The position numbers and the translations under genes were made by a program. Positions 35,045 to 43,232 of a stretch of 64,000 nucleotides of DNA are shown one piece after another. Source of the DNA: Terriglobus albidus (GTDB lineage Bacteria > Acidobacteriota > Terriglobia > Terriglobales > Acidobacteriaceae); NCBI RefSeq assembly GCF_025685425.1, contig NZ_JAGTAS010000026.1:62001-126000 (forward strand). The letters are read 5' to 3'. Each line of letters begins with the position of its first letter. The stretch's first letter is position 1. Under the pieces are notes generated by a model, which saw only the letters and a program-made list of their open reading frames with translations, ran no database searches and was not told where the DNA came from.

Positions 35045-35485
35045 TCAATCCTTTTTATCGCTTGCCAGAGCTAGTGGTTTGCCTTCGCTGACGTAGTTAC
35101 GATTCCAGCTCGGAATCTCCACGGTGTAACTTCCAGGCTTCGTAATGATGGCCTGGCAGCCCAGGCGGGAGTTCAGCTGAGGCCCAGCAGCCTGATCGAT
35201 GCGGTCCAGTTCATCATCTTCTGGTTCGGAGAGGCCCTCAGCTCCTTCCTTCACATAGACATGGCATGTGGTGCAGGCGCAGGAGCCGCCACAGGCGTGG
35301 TCGAGAAAGATGTGATAGTTCTCGGCCACATCCAGAAAGCTCATCGGCTTGCCGTGATGATCGTAGGGCATCGTGCCGAACTTGAACTCCACTGTCTTGC
35401 CTTCAGGCAAAAAGGTCACGCGCACCATGTCAGCAGCGGGAGGCTTGCTGAGGTCAACCTCGGGAAGATTTGTGGTATCTGACAT
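35045..35485 (-). CDS. fdx: [2Fe-2S] ferredoxin of the Isc system
   Basis: 146 residues. Cluster ligands are in HACGGSCACTTCHVYV and RLGCQAI, the C-x5-C-x2-C and distal C pattern of adrenodoxin/Fdx type with an additional Cys between. The N-terminal 20 residues and an insertion DHHGKP are longer than in E. coli Fdx. It supplies electrons for cluster assembly on IscU. It starts five bases after the hscA stop, so the two are in one operon, as in the classical isc order hscA-fdx. Confidence 0.9.
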   Translation of the reverse strand: MSDTTNLPEVDLSKPPAADMVRVTFLPEGKTVEFKFGTMPYDHHGKPMSFLDVAENYHIFLDHACGGSCACTTCHVYVKEGAEGLSEPEDDELDRIDQAAGPQLNSRLGCQAIITKPGSYTVEIPSWNRNYVSEGKPLALASDKKD

Positions 35486-35490
35486 ATCTC

Positions 35491-37461
35491 TTAATCCTTC
35501 TTTTCTTCAGGTTTCGCTTCGCTGATCTGTGCGGGTGCGAAAGGGTGCGGCGCCGTAGGGCCCTCTCCCATCTTCTCACCCGCGGCAGCCATAGTTTGTC
35601 CGGTCAGTGCTCCGGCAACAGCGGAGTCCATCATCAGTTCCGCGAAACGCCGTGTAGCTTTATCCAGGCTGTCGATTGCCGTGCGGATGATCCTGTAATC
35701 GCCACCCTTCACTGAGGCTTCGAGTTCGACCTCGGCGATCTTGATGGCGGCGAGCTCATCGGCAGTTAACTGCTGCCAGGCGGGATGCTTCTTACCTTTT
35801 TCGACCGCATCCGTGATCGTAGCGGCTTCGTTCTTTGCTTCGATCAACTGGCGTTCGGCCAGGTCGGCTTCGGCATTGTCGAAGCTCGAGAGAATCATCT
35901 CTTCCACCTGTTCGTCGGTGAGACCGTAGGTCGGCTTAACCTCGATCTCTGCCTCTTTACCACTGCGCTGTTCGCGGGCACTGACGTGCAAAATGCCGTT
36001 GGCGTCGATGAGGAACTTTACTTCGATACGCGGCATGCCGGCGGTCATAGGAGGAATTCCCTTGAGGTCGAAGCGAGCCAGCGAGCGGCAGTCTTTCGCC
36101 AGCTCGCGCTCGCCCTGCACGACATGGATGGCGACGTTCGTCTGTCCATCGACGCCGGTGGTGAAGTGCTCGGTGGCACTTGCCGGGATGGTGGAGTTGC
36201 GCTGAATGATTTTGGCGACGACACCACCGAGCGCTTCAATGCCGAGCGAGAGCGGAGTGACGTCAAGCAGCAGCAGGTCTTCGGTAGCGGACGATCCACC
36301 GGCGAGGATGTCAGCCTGCACAGCTGCCCCGAGAGCCACGACCTCGTCAGGATTGAGCTCGGTGTGAGCCTTCCTGCCGCGGGCACTCAGACCGAAGAGT
36401 GTATCGACAAGAGCGCGTACTGCAGGAATGCGAGTGGAACCACCAACGAGCACGACCTCGTCGATCTGCTCAGGCTGCAGGCCGGCATCTTTCAGCGCCT
36501 GCTTTACCGGACCAGCAGTGCGGGCGATGACATCGACGATCAGGCTTTCGAACTGTTCGCGTGTGATCGTGCGCTGGTATTTGCGGCCTCCTGGGAGGGC
36601 AGCATCAATCCGAGTCTCCTGTTCGGAGGAGAGAGCGATCTTGGCGTCGATGACGGCTTTGCGCACCGCCTGCACGGTATGCGGATTGGCGGCGAGTGTG
36701 GGGTCGATCTCGTTAGCGATCTCATCGAGCGCGATCGCCAGCAGCAGGTGATCGATGTCGTCCCCGCCGAGATGCGTGTCGCCGTTGGTAGAGATGACTT
36801 CGAAGATGCCCTCGTGCAGCTTCAGGATCGAGACGTCGAAGGTTCCGCCGCCGAGATCGTAGACGGCGACGATGCCTTCTTTTGCGCGGTCGAGGCCATA
36901 GGCCAGGGCTGCTGCTGTGGGTTCGTTGACAAGGCGCAGCACTTCAAGGCCGGCGATGCGACCGGCATCTTTGGTCGCCTGCCGCTGTGCGTCATTGAAG
37001 TACGCGGGAACGGTGATGACGGCCTTGGTGACGGGCTGGCCGAAGAATCGTTCGGCATTCCTCTTCAACTGGCCGAGAACCAGAGCGGAGATCTCCGGTG
37101 GCGTCATCTCACGGTCAGCGACTTTCAGGCGCAATACCTCGCCGGCTTTGGACGCGATATGGAAGGGAAAGAGCTTGATCTCCTCCTGCACGTCTTCCAA
37201 ACCGCGGCCCATCAGGCGTTTGGCGGAGTAGACCGCGCTGCCGGGATGGCTCAGCAGGGTAGTGCGCGCCGGATTGCCTACGACTGCACCGTCGCCGGTC
37301 AATGCGACCACCGAGGGGACGAGGTTCAATCCATCTTCGCCCGGAATGACCACCGGCTTCTCGCCTTCCATGAAGGCAACGAGCGAGTTCGTTGTGCCGA
37401 GGTCAATGCCGACCACGCGGCCCGCGGGCTGAATGCTTTCAATCTGTAAAAGATCTGCCAT
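35491..37461 (-). CDS. hscA: Fe-S assembly chaperone HscA (Hsp70 family)
   Basis: 656 residues from ATG 37461 (two residues shorter than the longest reading). The Hsp70 ATPase domain has [37 protein letters not shown] and [14 protein letters not shown]; the substrate domain starts near [17 protein letters not shown]. The C-terminus is short, without the EEVD-type end, ending in KPEEKKD. The fdx gene downstream and the hscB gene 1.5 kb upstream identify it as HscA rather than DnaK. It helps transfer clusters from IscU with HscB. Separated from the rest of isc by two genes on the other strand. Confidence 0.88.
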   Translation of the reverse strand: MADLLQIESIQPAGRVVGIDLGTTNSLVAFMEGEKPVVIPGEDGLNLVPSVVALTGDGAVVGNPARTTLLSHPGSAVYSAKRLMGRGLEDVQEEIKLFPFHIASKAGEVLRLKVADREMTPPEISALVLGQLKRNAERFFGQPVTKAVITVPAYFNDAQRQATKDAGRIAGLEVLRLVNEPTAAALAYGLDRAKEGIVAVYDLGGGTFDVSILKLHEGIFEVISTNGDTHLGGDDIDHLLLAIALDEIANEIDPTLAANPHTVQAVRKAVIDAKIALSSEQETRIDAALPGGRKYQRTITREQFESLIVDVIARTAGPVKQALKDAGLQPEQIDEVVLVGGSTRIPAVRALVDTLFGLSARGRKAHTELNPDEVVALGAAVQADILAGGSSATEDLLLLDVTPLSLGIEALGGVVAKIIQRNSTIPASATEHFTTGVDGQTNVAIHVVQGERELAKDCRSLARFDLKGIPPMTAGMPRIEVKFLIDANGILHVSAREQRSGKEAEIEVKPTYGLTDEQVEEMILSSFDNAEADLAERQLIEAKNEAATITDAVEKGKKHPAWQQLTADELAAIKIAEVELEASVKGGDYRIIRTAIDSLDKATRRFAELMMDSAVAGALTGQTMAAAGEKMGEGPTAPHPFAPAQISEAKPEEKKD

Positions 37462-37550
37462 AAACAAGAGTCCACTGGCGGCTGACAGCCGCAGAGGCGC
37501 AACATACTATTGTCGCATTCTTCTGATGACGGCACAGCAAAGGGCGATGC

Positions 37551-38357
37551 GTGGTCTATCTCGAATACAAGCCGAAGGCGCCGCTAGAGGCATGGGTGAA
37601 GATGTTCTGGTACGCCTGCACACCTGGCATTGCGAGCACCTTACAGCGCGTTCTGCCGAATGGCGACACTCAGATCGTCATTAACCTGGCTCATGCCAAC
37701 TGTCACGGCGTTCTTCGCTCGGGAGAGCGATTCCTGCAGGCTCCCTCGCTCCTGGTTGGGCTGCAGCATGGATACCAGACCATCGACCTTGCAGACACCG
37801 AAGAGATGGTCGGTGTGGTTTTTGCTCCCGGCGGTCAGCGGCGTTTCTTGGCAGAGCCGGCAACAGAACTCTGCGGCGTAGAGACAGATCTGGAATTGCT
37901 GCTTGGGAGAGAGGCGGAAACGCTTCGTGAGCGCCTGATGGAGGTCTCCGGACCGGAGTCAAAGTTTGCTTTGCTCGAATTGTTCCTCCGTGGCAGGCTG
38001 GGAGCCGCTCCTCTGCATCCGGCGGTATGCGCCATGTTGCTGGAGATCCGGCGGCGCGCGACGGTATGTTCGCTGGCAGAGGCGAGCAAGGCGACTGGCC
38101 TGAGTGACCGCAGGGTGCGCGATCTGTTCCGTGAGGAGATTGGCGTGTCCCCGAAGTCGTTTCTGAGGATCCTGCGGTTCCAGCGGGCTGTGCAGCAATT
38201 ACATCAAGGGACGGAGTTGCCATGGGCCGAGTTGGCGCTGGAGTGCGGGTACTATGATCAATCGCACTTTGCGAACGAGTTTCATGAGTTCTCCGGGATC
38301 AGTCCGACGGCCTATTCGCGTCTCGAACGGCCTTGGGCAAACCATCTTGTGCTGTAA
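37551..38357 (+). CDS. AraC family transcriptional regulator
   Basis: 268 residues starting with GTG 37551 (AAAGGG upstream). The N-terminal half resembles the DUF6597-type sensor domain (MVYLEYKPKAPLEAWVKMFW, LPNGDTQIVINL, VGVVFAPGGQRRF). The C-terminal 100 residues hold the two helix-turn-helix motifs (SLAEASKATGLSDRRVRDLF, WAELALECGYYDQSHFANEF, FHEFSGISPTAYSR). It lies divergently from hscA and 54 bases before the VOC protein, which it may control. Its insertion between hscB and hscA breaks the isc operon. Confidence 0.88.
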   Translation: MVYLEYKPKAPLEAWVKMFWYACTPGIASTLQRVLPNGDTQIVINLAHANCHGVLRSGERFLQAPSLLVGLQHGYQTIDLADTEEMVGVVFAPGGQRRFLAEPATELCGVETDLELLLGREAETLRERLMEVSGPESKFALLELFLRGRLGAAPLHPAVCAMLLEIRRRATVCSLAEASKATGLSDRRVRDLFREEIGVSPKSFLRILRFQRAVQQLHQGTELPWAELALECGYYDQSHFANEFHEFSGISPTAYSRLERPWANHLVL

Positions 38358-38411
38358 GATGATTTCCGTTTTTTCCAAGAAGTCTGTTGGTAGAGAGGTG
38401 AGGATAGGCGA

Positions 38412-38849
38412 ATGAAGACTCCGGCAGCGAATGTTCCCTCAACGGTGATTCCCGGCATGCGATATCGCGACTGCGTGGCGGCAATCGAATGGCTTTGTAA
38501 CGCACTCGGCTTCGAGAAGCAGGCGGTGTATATGAACGCGGATGGTGTGCGTGTCGACCACGCACAGCTTACCTTCGGCAACGGCATGATCATGCTGGGA
38601 TCTGCACAAAACGAAACTCCATATACGCCGTATGCCGCCACTCCGCAGGAGATCGGCGGCCGCGAGACGAGGAGTGTTGCGCTGGTCGTCAGCGATTGCG
38701 ATGCCGTGTATGCGCTGGCAAAGGCTGCCGGGGCAGAGATGGTCTTCGATCTTGAAGAGAAGTTTTACGGTGGGAAGGGATTTACCTGCCGTGATCCCGA
38801 GGGATATCTATGGCATGTGGGGACGTATAACCCGTGGATTCAGTCGTAA
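38412..38849 (+). CDS. VOC (glyoxalase/bleomycin-resistance) superfamily protein
   Basis: 145 residues. The paired beta-alpha-beta-beta-beta layout is visible: MRYRDCVAAIEWLCNALGFE, then SVALVVSDCDAVYALAKAAG and GKGFTCRDPEGYLWHVGTY. Likely metal ligands are His in RVDHAQLTF and late residues around the DPEG loop. The PhnB/DUF1428-like arrangement suggests a metal-binding or antibiotic-binding role, but no substrate can be named. Probably co-transcribed with the AraC gene upstream. Confidence 0.82.
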   Translation: MKTPAANVPSTVIPGMRYRDCVAAIEWLCNALGFEKQAVYMNADGVRVDHAQLTFGNGMIMLGSAQNETPYTPYAATPQEIGGRETRSVALVVSDCDAVYALAKAAGAEMVFDLEEKFYGGKGFTCRDPEGYLWHVGTYNPWIQS

Positions 38850-38869
38850 CGTAATTGGTTATGCATAGT

Positions 38870-39000
38870 GAAGCGTGGGAGCCGTGGGCTTCAGCCCTGG
38901 ACTTTCTTTGATAGACAGAAATGCCCAGGGCTAAAGCCCATTGATCGGTCGCTCTGAATCAGCGGGCTAAAAGCCCGCTGCTCCCACCCAAGAACCTCCC
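38870..39000. repeat. Dispersed repeats of the GGGCTAAAGCCC type
   Basis: GGGAGCCGTGGGCTTCAGCC, CCCAGGGCTAAAGCCC and GCGGGCTAAAAGCCCGCTG follow each other as hairpins between the convergent VOC and hscB genes. Related units lie at 40330-40420 and 46200-46400. Confidence 0.6.
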
Positions 39001-39006
39001 GGGCGT

Positions 39007-39618
39007 TTATTCCAGTGCCGCGTTGACGTCGCGTACGAGATTGCGGATGTAGCTGCGGCGGTTGAGCAGAGCTACCATACCGTCGCGGGCTTTGGTCTTT
39101 GCGGTGTCGTCACTCGCATCGACGGCCGCATCCCATCTGGACCACAACGATTCGAGCTCGATCTGCGCGGTGGCGAGCATCCCTTCGAAGTTCGCCTTTG
39201 CAACTTCGAGGTCTTTGCGCAATTGGGGATCGTCGTCGCCCATCTGCTTGTTCATCTTCATCTCTTCAAGCTGCATGTTGAGCTCGAAGGCCTCCTCGAG
39301 AAGCTCCGGCGGAGCTACCTGTTTCTTCTCGGTACCGGCGGCTCTGGCGGCGTCGGTTGCGGCCCGTGACTGCTCTTCGAGCTGCACGCCTTCCAACGTC
39401 AGCAGATATTCGGTACGGGCAATGGGTTCCTTCAGTGTGCGATAGGCATCGTTCAGCAGCGAGGATTGGCGCAGCGCTTCTTCCTGCTCGGCGAGAGGCT
39501 TTGCAGCGAAGCGATCCGGATGCAATTTGCGGCTCAGCGTGTAGAACTGCTTCTCCAGTGCTGCGGTGTCGAGTTGCAGGTGACGGGGAAGGCCGAAGAA
39601 TGCGAAGTAGTCGGTCAT
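39007..39618 (-). CDS. hscB: Fe-S co-chaperone HscB (J-protein)
   Basis: 203 residues. N-terminal J-domain with TDYFAFFGLPRHLQLD and the HPD motif in SRKLHPDRFAAKP, followed by the HscB C-terminal helical domain (SSLLNDAYRTLKEPIARTEY, EAFELNMQLEEMK), which binds IscU. It stimulates the HscA ATPase. Residues about 90-115 hold an extra linker rich in Ala, Thr and Lys compared with short HscB proteins. Downstream of iscA on the same strand with a repeat palindrome in the 142-base gap. Confidence 0.93.
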   Translation of the reverse strand: MTDYFAFFGLPRHLQLDTAALEKQFYTLSRKLHPDRFAAKPLAEQEEALRQSSLLNDAYRTLKEPIARTEYLLTLEGVQLEEQSRAATDAARAAGTEKKQVAPPELLEEAFELNMQLEEMKMNKQMGDDDPQLRKDLEVAKANFEGMLATAQIELESLWSRWDAAVDASDDTAKTKARDGMVALLNRRSYIRNLVRDVNAALE

Positions 39619-39707
39619 CAGAGATCAGTGTATCGAGGATAGTGACGACGAAAAACGGATCGAGCTGGCGCTCGATGATCCCACATCTCGGCAGAGCCGA
39701 GACACCA

Positions 39708-39731
39708 CCCCAACAAACAAGTTTGTTGGGG
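39708..39731. repeat. 24-bp palindromic repeat between hscB and iscA
   Basis: Arms CCCCAACAAAC and GTTTGTTGGGG around AA. Same family as 13575, 16866, 23216 and 60527. Both arms carry matching changes (C to A, G to T) relative to the usual arm, so base pairing is kept. Confidence 0.7.
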
Positions 39732-39760
39732 ACCCCATATATGAGACACCCATGGTGGGG

Positions 39761-40228
39761 TCATGCAGTGAACGATGAGCCGCAGCCGCAGGATTTCTGC
39801 GAGTTGGGATTGATGAAGTTGAAGCCCTGGCGCATGAGAGTCTCTTCGAAGTCGAGGATCATGCCGTTCAGATAGATGAAGCTCTTCGGGTCGACGAAGA
39901 TGCGGACCCGTTCGCCATCCTGCTCAAACTCCCACACGCGGTCGCGTTCACGCGGCTTGGTATCGAAGCGGATGGAGTAGCTCAGGCCGGAGCAGCCGCC
40001 GCCGGTCACTCCCAGCCGCAGACCTCCGTCGGTGCCCGAGATGCCTTCCTTGTGCATGGCGGCGCGGATGCGGCGGATCGCCTTTTCCGTCACGGAGACG
40101 CCGGTAGCCTTTGCATTCGACTCGGGCGCAGCCACCGCCGTCGCCAGCGGCGAGGAGAGCTTCTGTTCCTCGGGCGCCGGGGCGCTCATGGCGTGGCTGG
40201 TGGTCGGGCTGATGGACACAGTAGACAT
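39761..40228 (-). CDS. iscA: A-type iron-sulfur carrier (IscA/ErpA family)
   Basis: 155 residues. A 45-residue Ala/Ser-rich N-terminal extension precedes the A-type domain (VSVTEKAIRRIRAAM to the end). The three cluster-binding Cys are in GGGCSGLSYSIRF and KSCGCGSSF. It carries nascent clusters to target proteins. Its position between iscU and hscB is the classical isc place. An internal start near residue 45 would give a normal-length IscA, but no clear ribosome site supports it. Confidence 0.88.
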   Translation of the reverse strand: MSTVSISPTTSHAMSAPAPEEQKLSSPLATAVAAPESNAKATGVSVTEKAIRRIRAAMHKEGISGTDGGLRLGVTGGGCSGLSYSIRFDTKPRERDRVWEFEQDGERVRIFVDPKSFIYLNGMILDFEETLMRQGFNFINPNSQKSCGCGSSFTA

Positions 40229-40519
40229 AGATGTTTAGATGCGACAAGGCACTCATTCGCATCATTTCCAGTATATCGCTCCAGCACAGCGGAGCTGCCC
40301 TCGGCTATGCCGAAGGAAGAGCCAAAACTGCTAATTCTGGCCCAAGGCTAAAGCCATTCGTATTAGGCCGGTAAACCGAGGGCTAGAAGCCCTCGGCTCC
40401 CACCTGGTTCGAGCTACGCTCGAATAGTTCACCGCCGCGAACCGAGTGCATCGGTGGATCTTAAAACATAAAGGCGCAGACCGAAGTCTGCGCCTTTTCG
40501 TTATGAATGCCGAAGGAGA
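40229..40519. repeat. iscU-iscA intergenic region with repeat hairpins and terminator
   Basis: GGCTAAAGCC-type hairpins at 40340-40410 (CCGAGGGCTAGAAGCCCTCGG among them) are followed by a terminator-like hairpin at 40471-40496: AAGGCGCAGAC, loop CGAA, GTCTGCGCCTT. On the minus strand the hairpin lies just after iscU and ends in TTATGTTTT. It may reduce read-through from iscRSU into iscA-hscB. Confidence 0.65.
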
Positions 40520-40942
40520 TTAGTGGGCAGCGGCGGCCGGAGCTGCCGCTTCGGTCTCAACGCCGTTCTTCTTCTTCCAGTCGCCGATTGCGGCGCGGAT
40601 GACGTCTTCCGCCAGAACCGAGCAGTGGATCTTGACCGGAGGAAGCGCGAGCTCCTTCACGATGTCGGTGTTCGAGATGGCGAGAGCCTCGTCGATGGTC
40701 TTGCCCTTCACCCACTCGGTGGCGAGCGAGGAAGAAGCGATGGCCGAGCCACAGCCGAAGGTCTTGAACTTGGCGTCTTCGATGACCTGCGTCTCGGGGT
40801 TCACCTTGATCTGCAGGCGCATCACGTCGCCGCACTCAGGTGCGCCGACCAGGCCCGTGCCAACATCCTCGGAGCTCTTGTCCAGGGTGCCGACGTTACG
40901 GGGGTTGTTGTAGTGGTCTACGACCTTATCGCTATATGCCAT
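40520..40942 (-). CDS. iscU: Iron-sulfur cluster scaffold IscU
   Basis: 140 residues. MAYSDKVVDHYNNPRNVGTL at the start and the three conserved Cys (GAPECGDVMRLQI, FGCGSAIASSS, KIHCSVLAEDVIRAAI) are those of IscU. The HscA recognition motif is LALPPVKIHC, close to LPPVK of E. coli. The C-terminus has an Ala-rich tail. It is the scaffold on which IscS builds [2Fe-2S] and [4Fe-4S] clusters. A terminator-like hairpin follows 24 bases after the stop. Confidence 0.95.
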   Translation of the reverse strand: MAYSDKVVDHYNNPRNVGTLDKSSEDVGTGLVGAPECGDVMRLQIKVNPETQVIEDAKFKTFGCGSAIASSSLATEWVKGKTIDEALAISNTDIVKELALPPVKIHCSVLAEDVIRAAIGDWKKKNGVETEAAAPAAAAH

Positions 40943-41019
40943 ATTTCGTTTCCTCCCTCACGGGTTCCTTGAGTCTTAGATTAGCTTTCACGGACGAAGG
41001 TTCGTCCAAATTCCGTTGC

Positions 41020-42273
41020 TTAGTGAGCCGCCCACTCGATCTTGCTGAGGTCGATGCCTTCTTTCACCATCTCGTAGAGCGGGCTGAGTTCGCGCAGCTT
41101 TTGCACCACGTCGATCAGCTTGTCGGCGACGTAGTCTACTTCTTCGATCGTGTTGAAGCGGCCGAGGCCGAAGCGAATGGAGCTGTGCGCGACGTCATCG
41201 CCCAGGCCCAGAGCTTTGAGGACATAGCTCGGCTCCAGGGTGGCCGAGGTGCAGGCCGAACCGGAGGAGACGGCGATCTCGTTGATGCCCATCAGCAGGC
41301 TCTCGCCTTCCACGTACACGAAGCTCATGTTCAGGTTGCCGGGCAGGTGGTGCTCCATGTTGCCGTTGACGTGAACATAGTCCAACGCCGACTCAAGCTT
41401 CTGCTTGAGGTGATCGCGCAGCGAGGTGAGCCGCTTCGACTCTTCTTCCATCTCCTGGCCGGCGATCTCACAGGCCTTACCGAGACCGACGATGCCGGGA
41501 ACATTCAGCGTGCCCGAACGCATGCCGCGCTCGTGACCGCCGCCATTGATCTGTTCGGAGATCTGCACGCGAGGGTTGCGGCGGCGAACGTACAGTGCCC
41601 CTACGCCCTTGGGTCCGTAGATCTTGTGGCCGGAGAGTGAGAGGACGTCGATGTTGTCCTTGATGACGTTGACCGGGATCTTGCCCACAGCCTGCACACC
41701 GTCGCTATGGAAGAGCACGCCCTTCTCATGGCAGAGCTTGCCAATCTCTTCAATGGGCTGAATGACGCCGATCTCGTTGTTGGCGTACATGATTGAGACA
41801 AGGATGGTCTTGTCATCGATGGCGCGCTTCAGGTCTTCGATGTCGATGAGGCCATCGGCCTTTACGGGCAGGTAGGTGACGCGGTAGCCCTGCTTCTCGA
41901 GCTTCTTACAGGTGTCGAGGGTGGCCTTATGCTCGGTAACCTGAGTGATGATGTGGTTGCCGCGCTCGCGATACATCTCGGCGATGCCCTTGATGGCGAG
42001 GTTATTGGATTCAGTCGCGCCTGAGGTGAAGATGATCTCCTTGGCAGAGGCGCCGATCAGCTTCGCGACCTGCTCACGGGCGTTCTCGACAGCCTGTTCA
42101 GCCTCCCAGCCGAAGCTGTGATTGCGGCTGGCGGCGTTTCCGAAGACGGTGGTGAAGTATGGCATCATCGCCTCCAACACGCGCGGATCCAGCGGCGTGG
42201 TGGCGTGGTTGTCCATATAGATGGGAAGCTTCACACCCTTCGGCGCGGCAACGGTAGCGGCAACAGTGCTCAT
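41020..42273 (-). CDS. iscS: Cysteine desulfurase IscS
   Basis: 417 residues from ATG 42273; a 27-residue basic N-terminal extension to 42354 is rejected because it runs into the iscR intergenic repeats. Pyridoxal-phosphate enzyme: [20 protein letters not shown], the PLP lysine in [20 protein letters not shown] and the persulfide Cys in [20 protein letters not shown]. It provides sulfur for IscU and tRNA thiolation. The loop SACTSA and C-terminal length are of IscS (group I) type. 98 bases after iscR. Confidence 0.95.
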   Translation of the reverse strand: MSTVAATVAAPKGVKLPIYMDNHATTPLDPRVLEAMMPYFTTVFGNAASRNHSFGWEAEQAVENAREQVAKLIGASAKEIIFTSGATESNNLAIKGIAEMYRERGNHIITQVTEHKATLDTCKKLEKQGYRVTYLPVKADGLIDIEDLKRAIDDKTILVSIMYANNEIGVIQPIEEIGKLCHEKGVLFHSDGVQAVGKIPVNVIKDNIDVLSLSGHKIYGPKGVGALYVRRRNPRVQISEQINGGGHERGMRSGTLNVPGIVGLGKACEIAGQEMEEESKRLTSLRDHLKQKLESALDYVHVNGNMEHHLPGNLNMSFVYVEGESLLMGINEIAVSSGSACTSATLEPSYVLKALGLGDDVAHSSIRFGLGRFNTIEEVDYVADKLIDVVQKLRELSPLYEMVKEGIDLSKIEWAAH

Positions 42274-42371
42274 AATCCTTGATCTTCTCCTTACAATCTT
42301 TCCCGTCCGTAATCGGACTTTTATTTGCCTATAGCGCAATCGCTTACAGCGCATCCGCTTTAGCGCATCGC

Positions 42372-42824
42372 TTACAGCGCAATCGTTACCAGGCCACTGC
42401 CCAGCGCAGTTCCGGTTTCTGCCGGTTCAGCCAGGTCTGCGACTGTGATGCCGCTCAGCAGTTCCTTGATGCTGTCATTGACCTTGCGCAGTGGTTCTTT
42501 GATGGTGCAGGTACTCGTCAGGTCGCAGGCGCCGTGAATGGTAATGCAACTGGTAATAAACAGCGGTCCATCAATCGTGCGGATAACCTCGAAGGCGCTG
42601 ATCTGGTTTGCAGGCCGCGCCAGCGCATAGCCACCGTGTGTACCTGCGGTGGAGACCAGCAGGCCGCCCTTGGCGAGCGTCTGCAGAATCTTGGCAAGCA
42701 ACTGTGCGGGGATATGGTATGCCTCAGCAATGTCCTTGGCGCTCTGGGCGCCGTTGTCCACGTGCTCGGCCAGATACTTGAGGGCCATCAGCCCGTAGTC
42801 CGCTTTTTTGGTCAGCCTGAGCAT
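42372..42824 (-). CDS. iscR: Rrf2-family regulator IscR
   Basis: 150 residues. Winged helix at the N-terminus ([40 protein letters not shown]) and three Cys in [14 protein letters not shown] that can hold a [2Fe-2S] cluster. The spacing is C-x6-C-x5-C, one residue more in the first gap than in E. coli IscR. It senses cluster supply and represses the isc operon it heads. A palindrome with a near IscR type-1 core lies directly upstream. Confidence 0.9.
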   Translation of the reverse strand: MLRLTKKADYGLMALKYLAEHVDNGAQSAKDIAEAYHIPAQLLAKILQTLAKGGLLVSTAGTHGGYALARPANQISAFEVIRTIDGPLFITSCITIHGACDLTSTCTIKEPLRKVNDSIKELLSGITVADLAEPAETGTALGSGLVTIAL

Positions 42825-42850
42825 GCCGTTTCGCCTGGAGATCGTACAGA

Positions 42851-42894
42851 CCTGGAGGTCTCACGATATAGGACAAGTCTAGTCCACCTCCAGG
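42851..42894 (-). promoter_or_regulatory. Candidate IscR operator upstream of iscR
   Basis: CCTGGAGGT (42851-42859) and ACCTCCAGG (42886-42894) are perfect inverted arms 26 bases apart. Between them, on the minus strand, lies GACTAGACTTGTC (42872-42884). It fits the IscR type-1 core GACTR-www-YAGTC apart from one base in the right half-site and a G and a C in the www spacer. Binding is inferred. Confidence 0.45.
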
Positions 42895-43027
42895 GTGAAA
42901 GCAACACCTATCAGACGATAATTATTATCAAAGTTGGCGAATGGCGTTGACATAAAGGTCATTGCGGGTAAAAATCCGAGTCATCCGGGGACCGGCGGAA
43001 TGCACGTCTTCCGGATCAACTCGTCAC

Positions 43028-43183
43028 ATGAATCTTGACTGCAAGCACCCTCAGGTCCGCGTTGTTTCCCGCGATGAAGATGCGGAGTTCGTTGAATGTC
43101 TCCAGTGCGGAGAGGTTTTTGACTCCGAAGAGTTCCATGACATGCAGATCGAAGAAGAAGTCCTGAACGACGAAGAAGAGTAG
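43028..43183 (+). CDS. Small acidic protein with zinc-ribbon-like cysteines
   Basis: 51 residues from ATG 43028. Two Cys in VECLQCGEVF and an upstream LDCKHPQV can form a single metal site. The C-terminal 20 residues are nearly all acidic (EEFHDMQIEEEVLNDEEE). No known function. It lies 50 bases before the DUF885 peptidase gene on the same strand, and 203 bases from iscR on the other. An upstream in-frame start at 42962 would add 22 residues that look random. Confidence 0.6.
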   Translation: MNLDCKHPQVRVVSRDEDAEFVECLQCGEVFDSEEFHDMQIEEEVLNDEEE

Positions 43184-43232
43184 GCGGACAGCCGCGTCCT
43201 AATTCACTGGCGATCTCTGGTATTGTCGCTGC

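Noticed and set aside
35785-37449. Long open frame on the strand opposite hscA
   Set aside because: It is antisense to a clear Hsp70 gene and results from codon bias; its translation has no recognisable domain.
41020-42354. 27-residue N-terminal extension of IscS
   Set aside because: The extension is very basic, derives from the AGCGCATC-type tandem DNA near 42340-42380, and conserved IscS sequence starts after ATG 42273.
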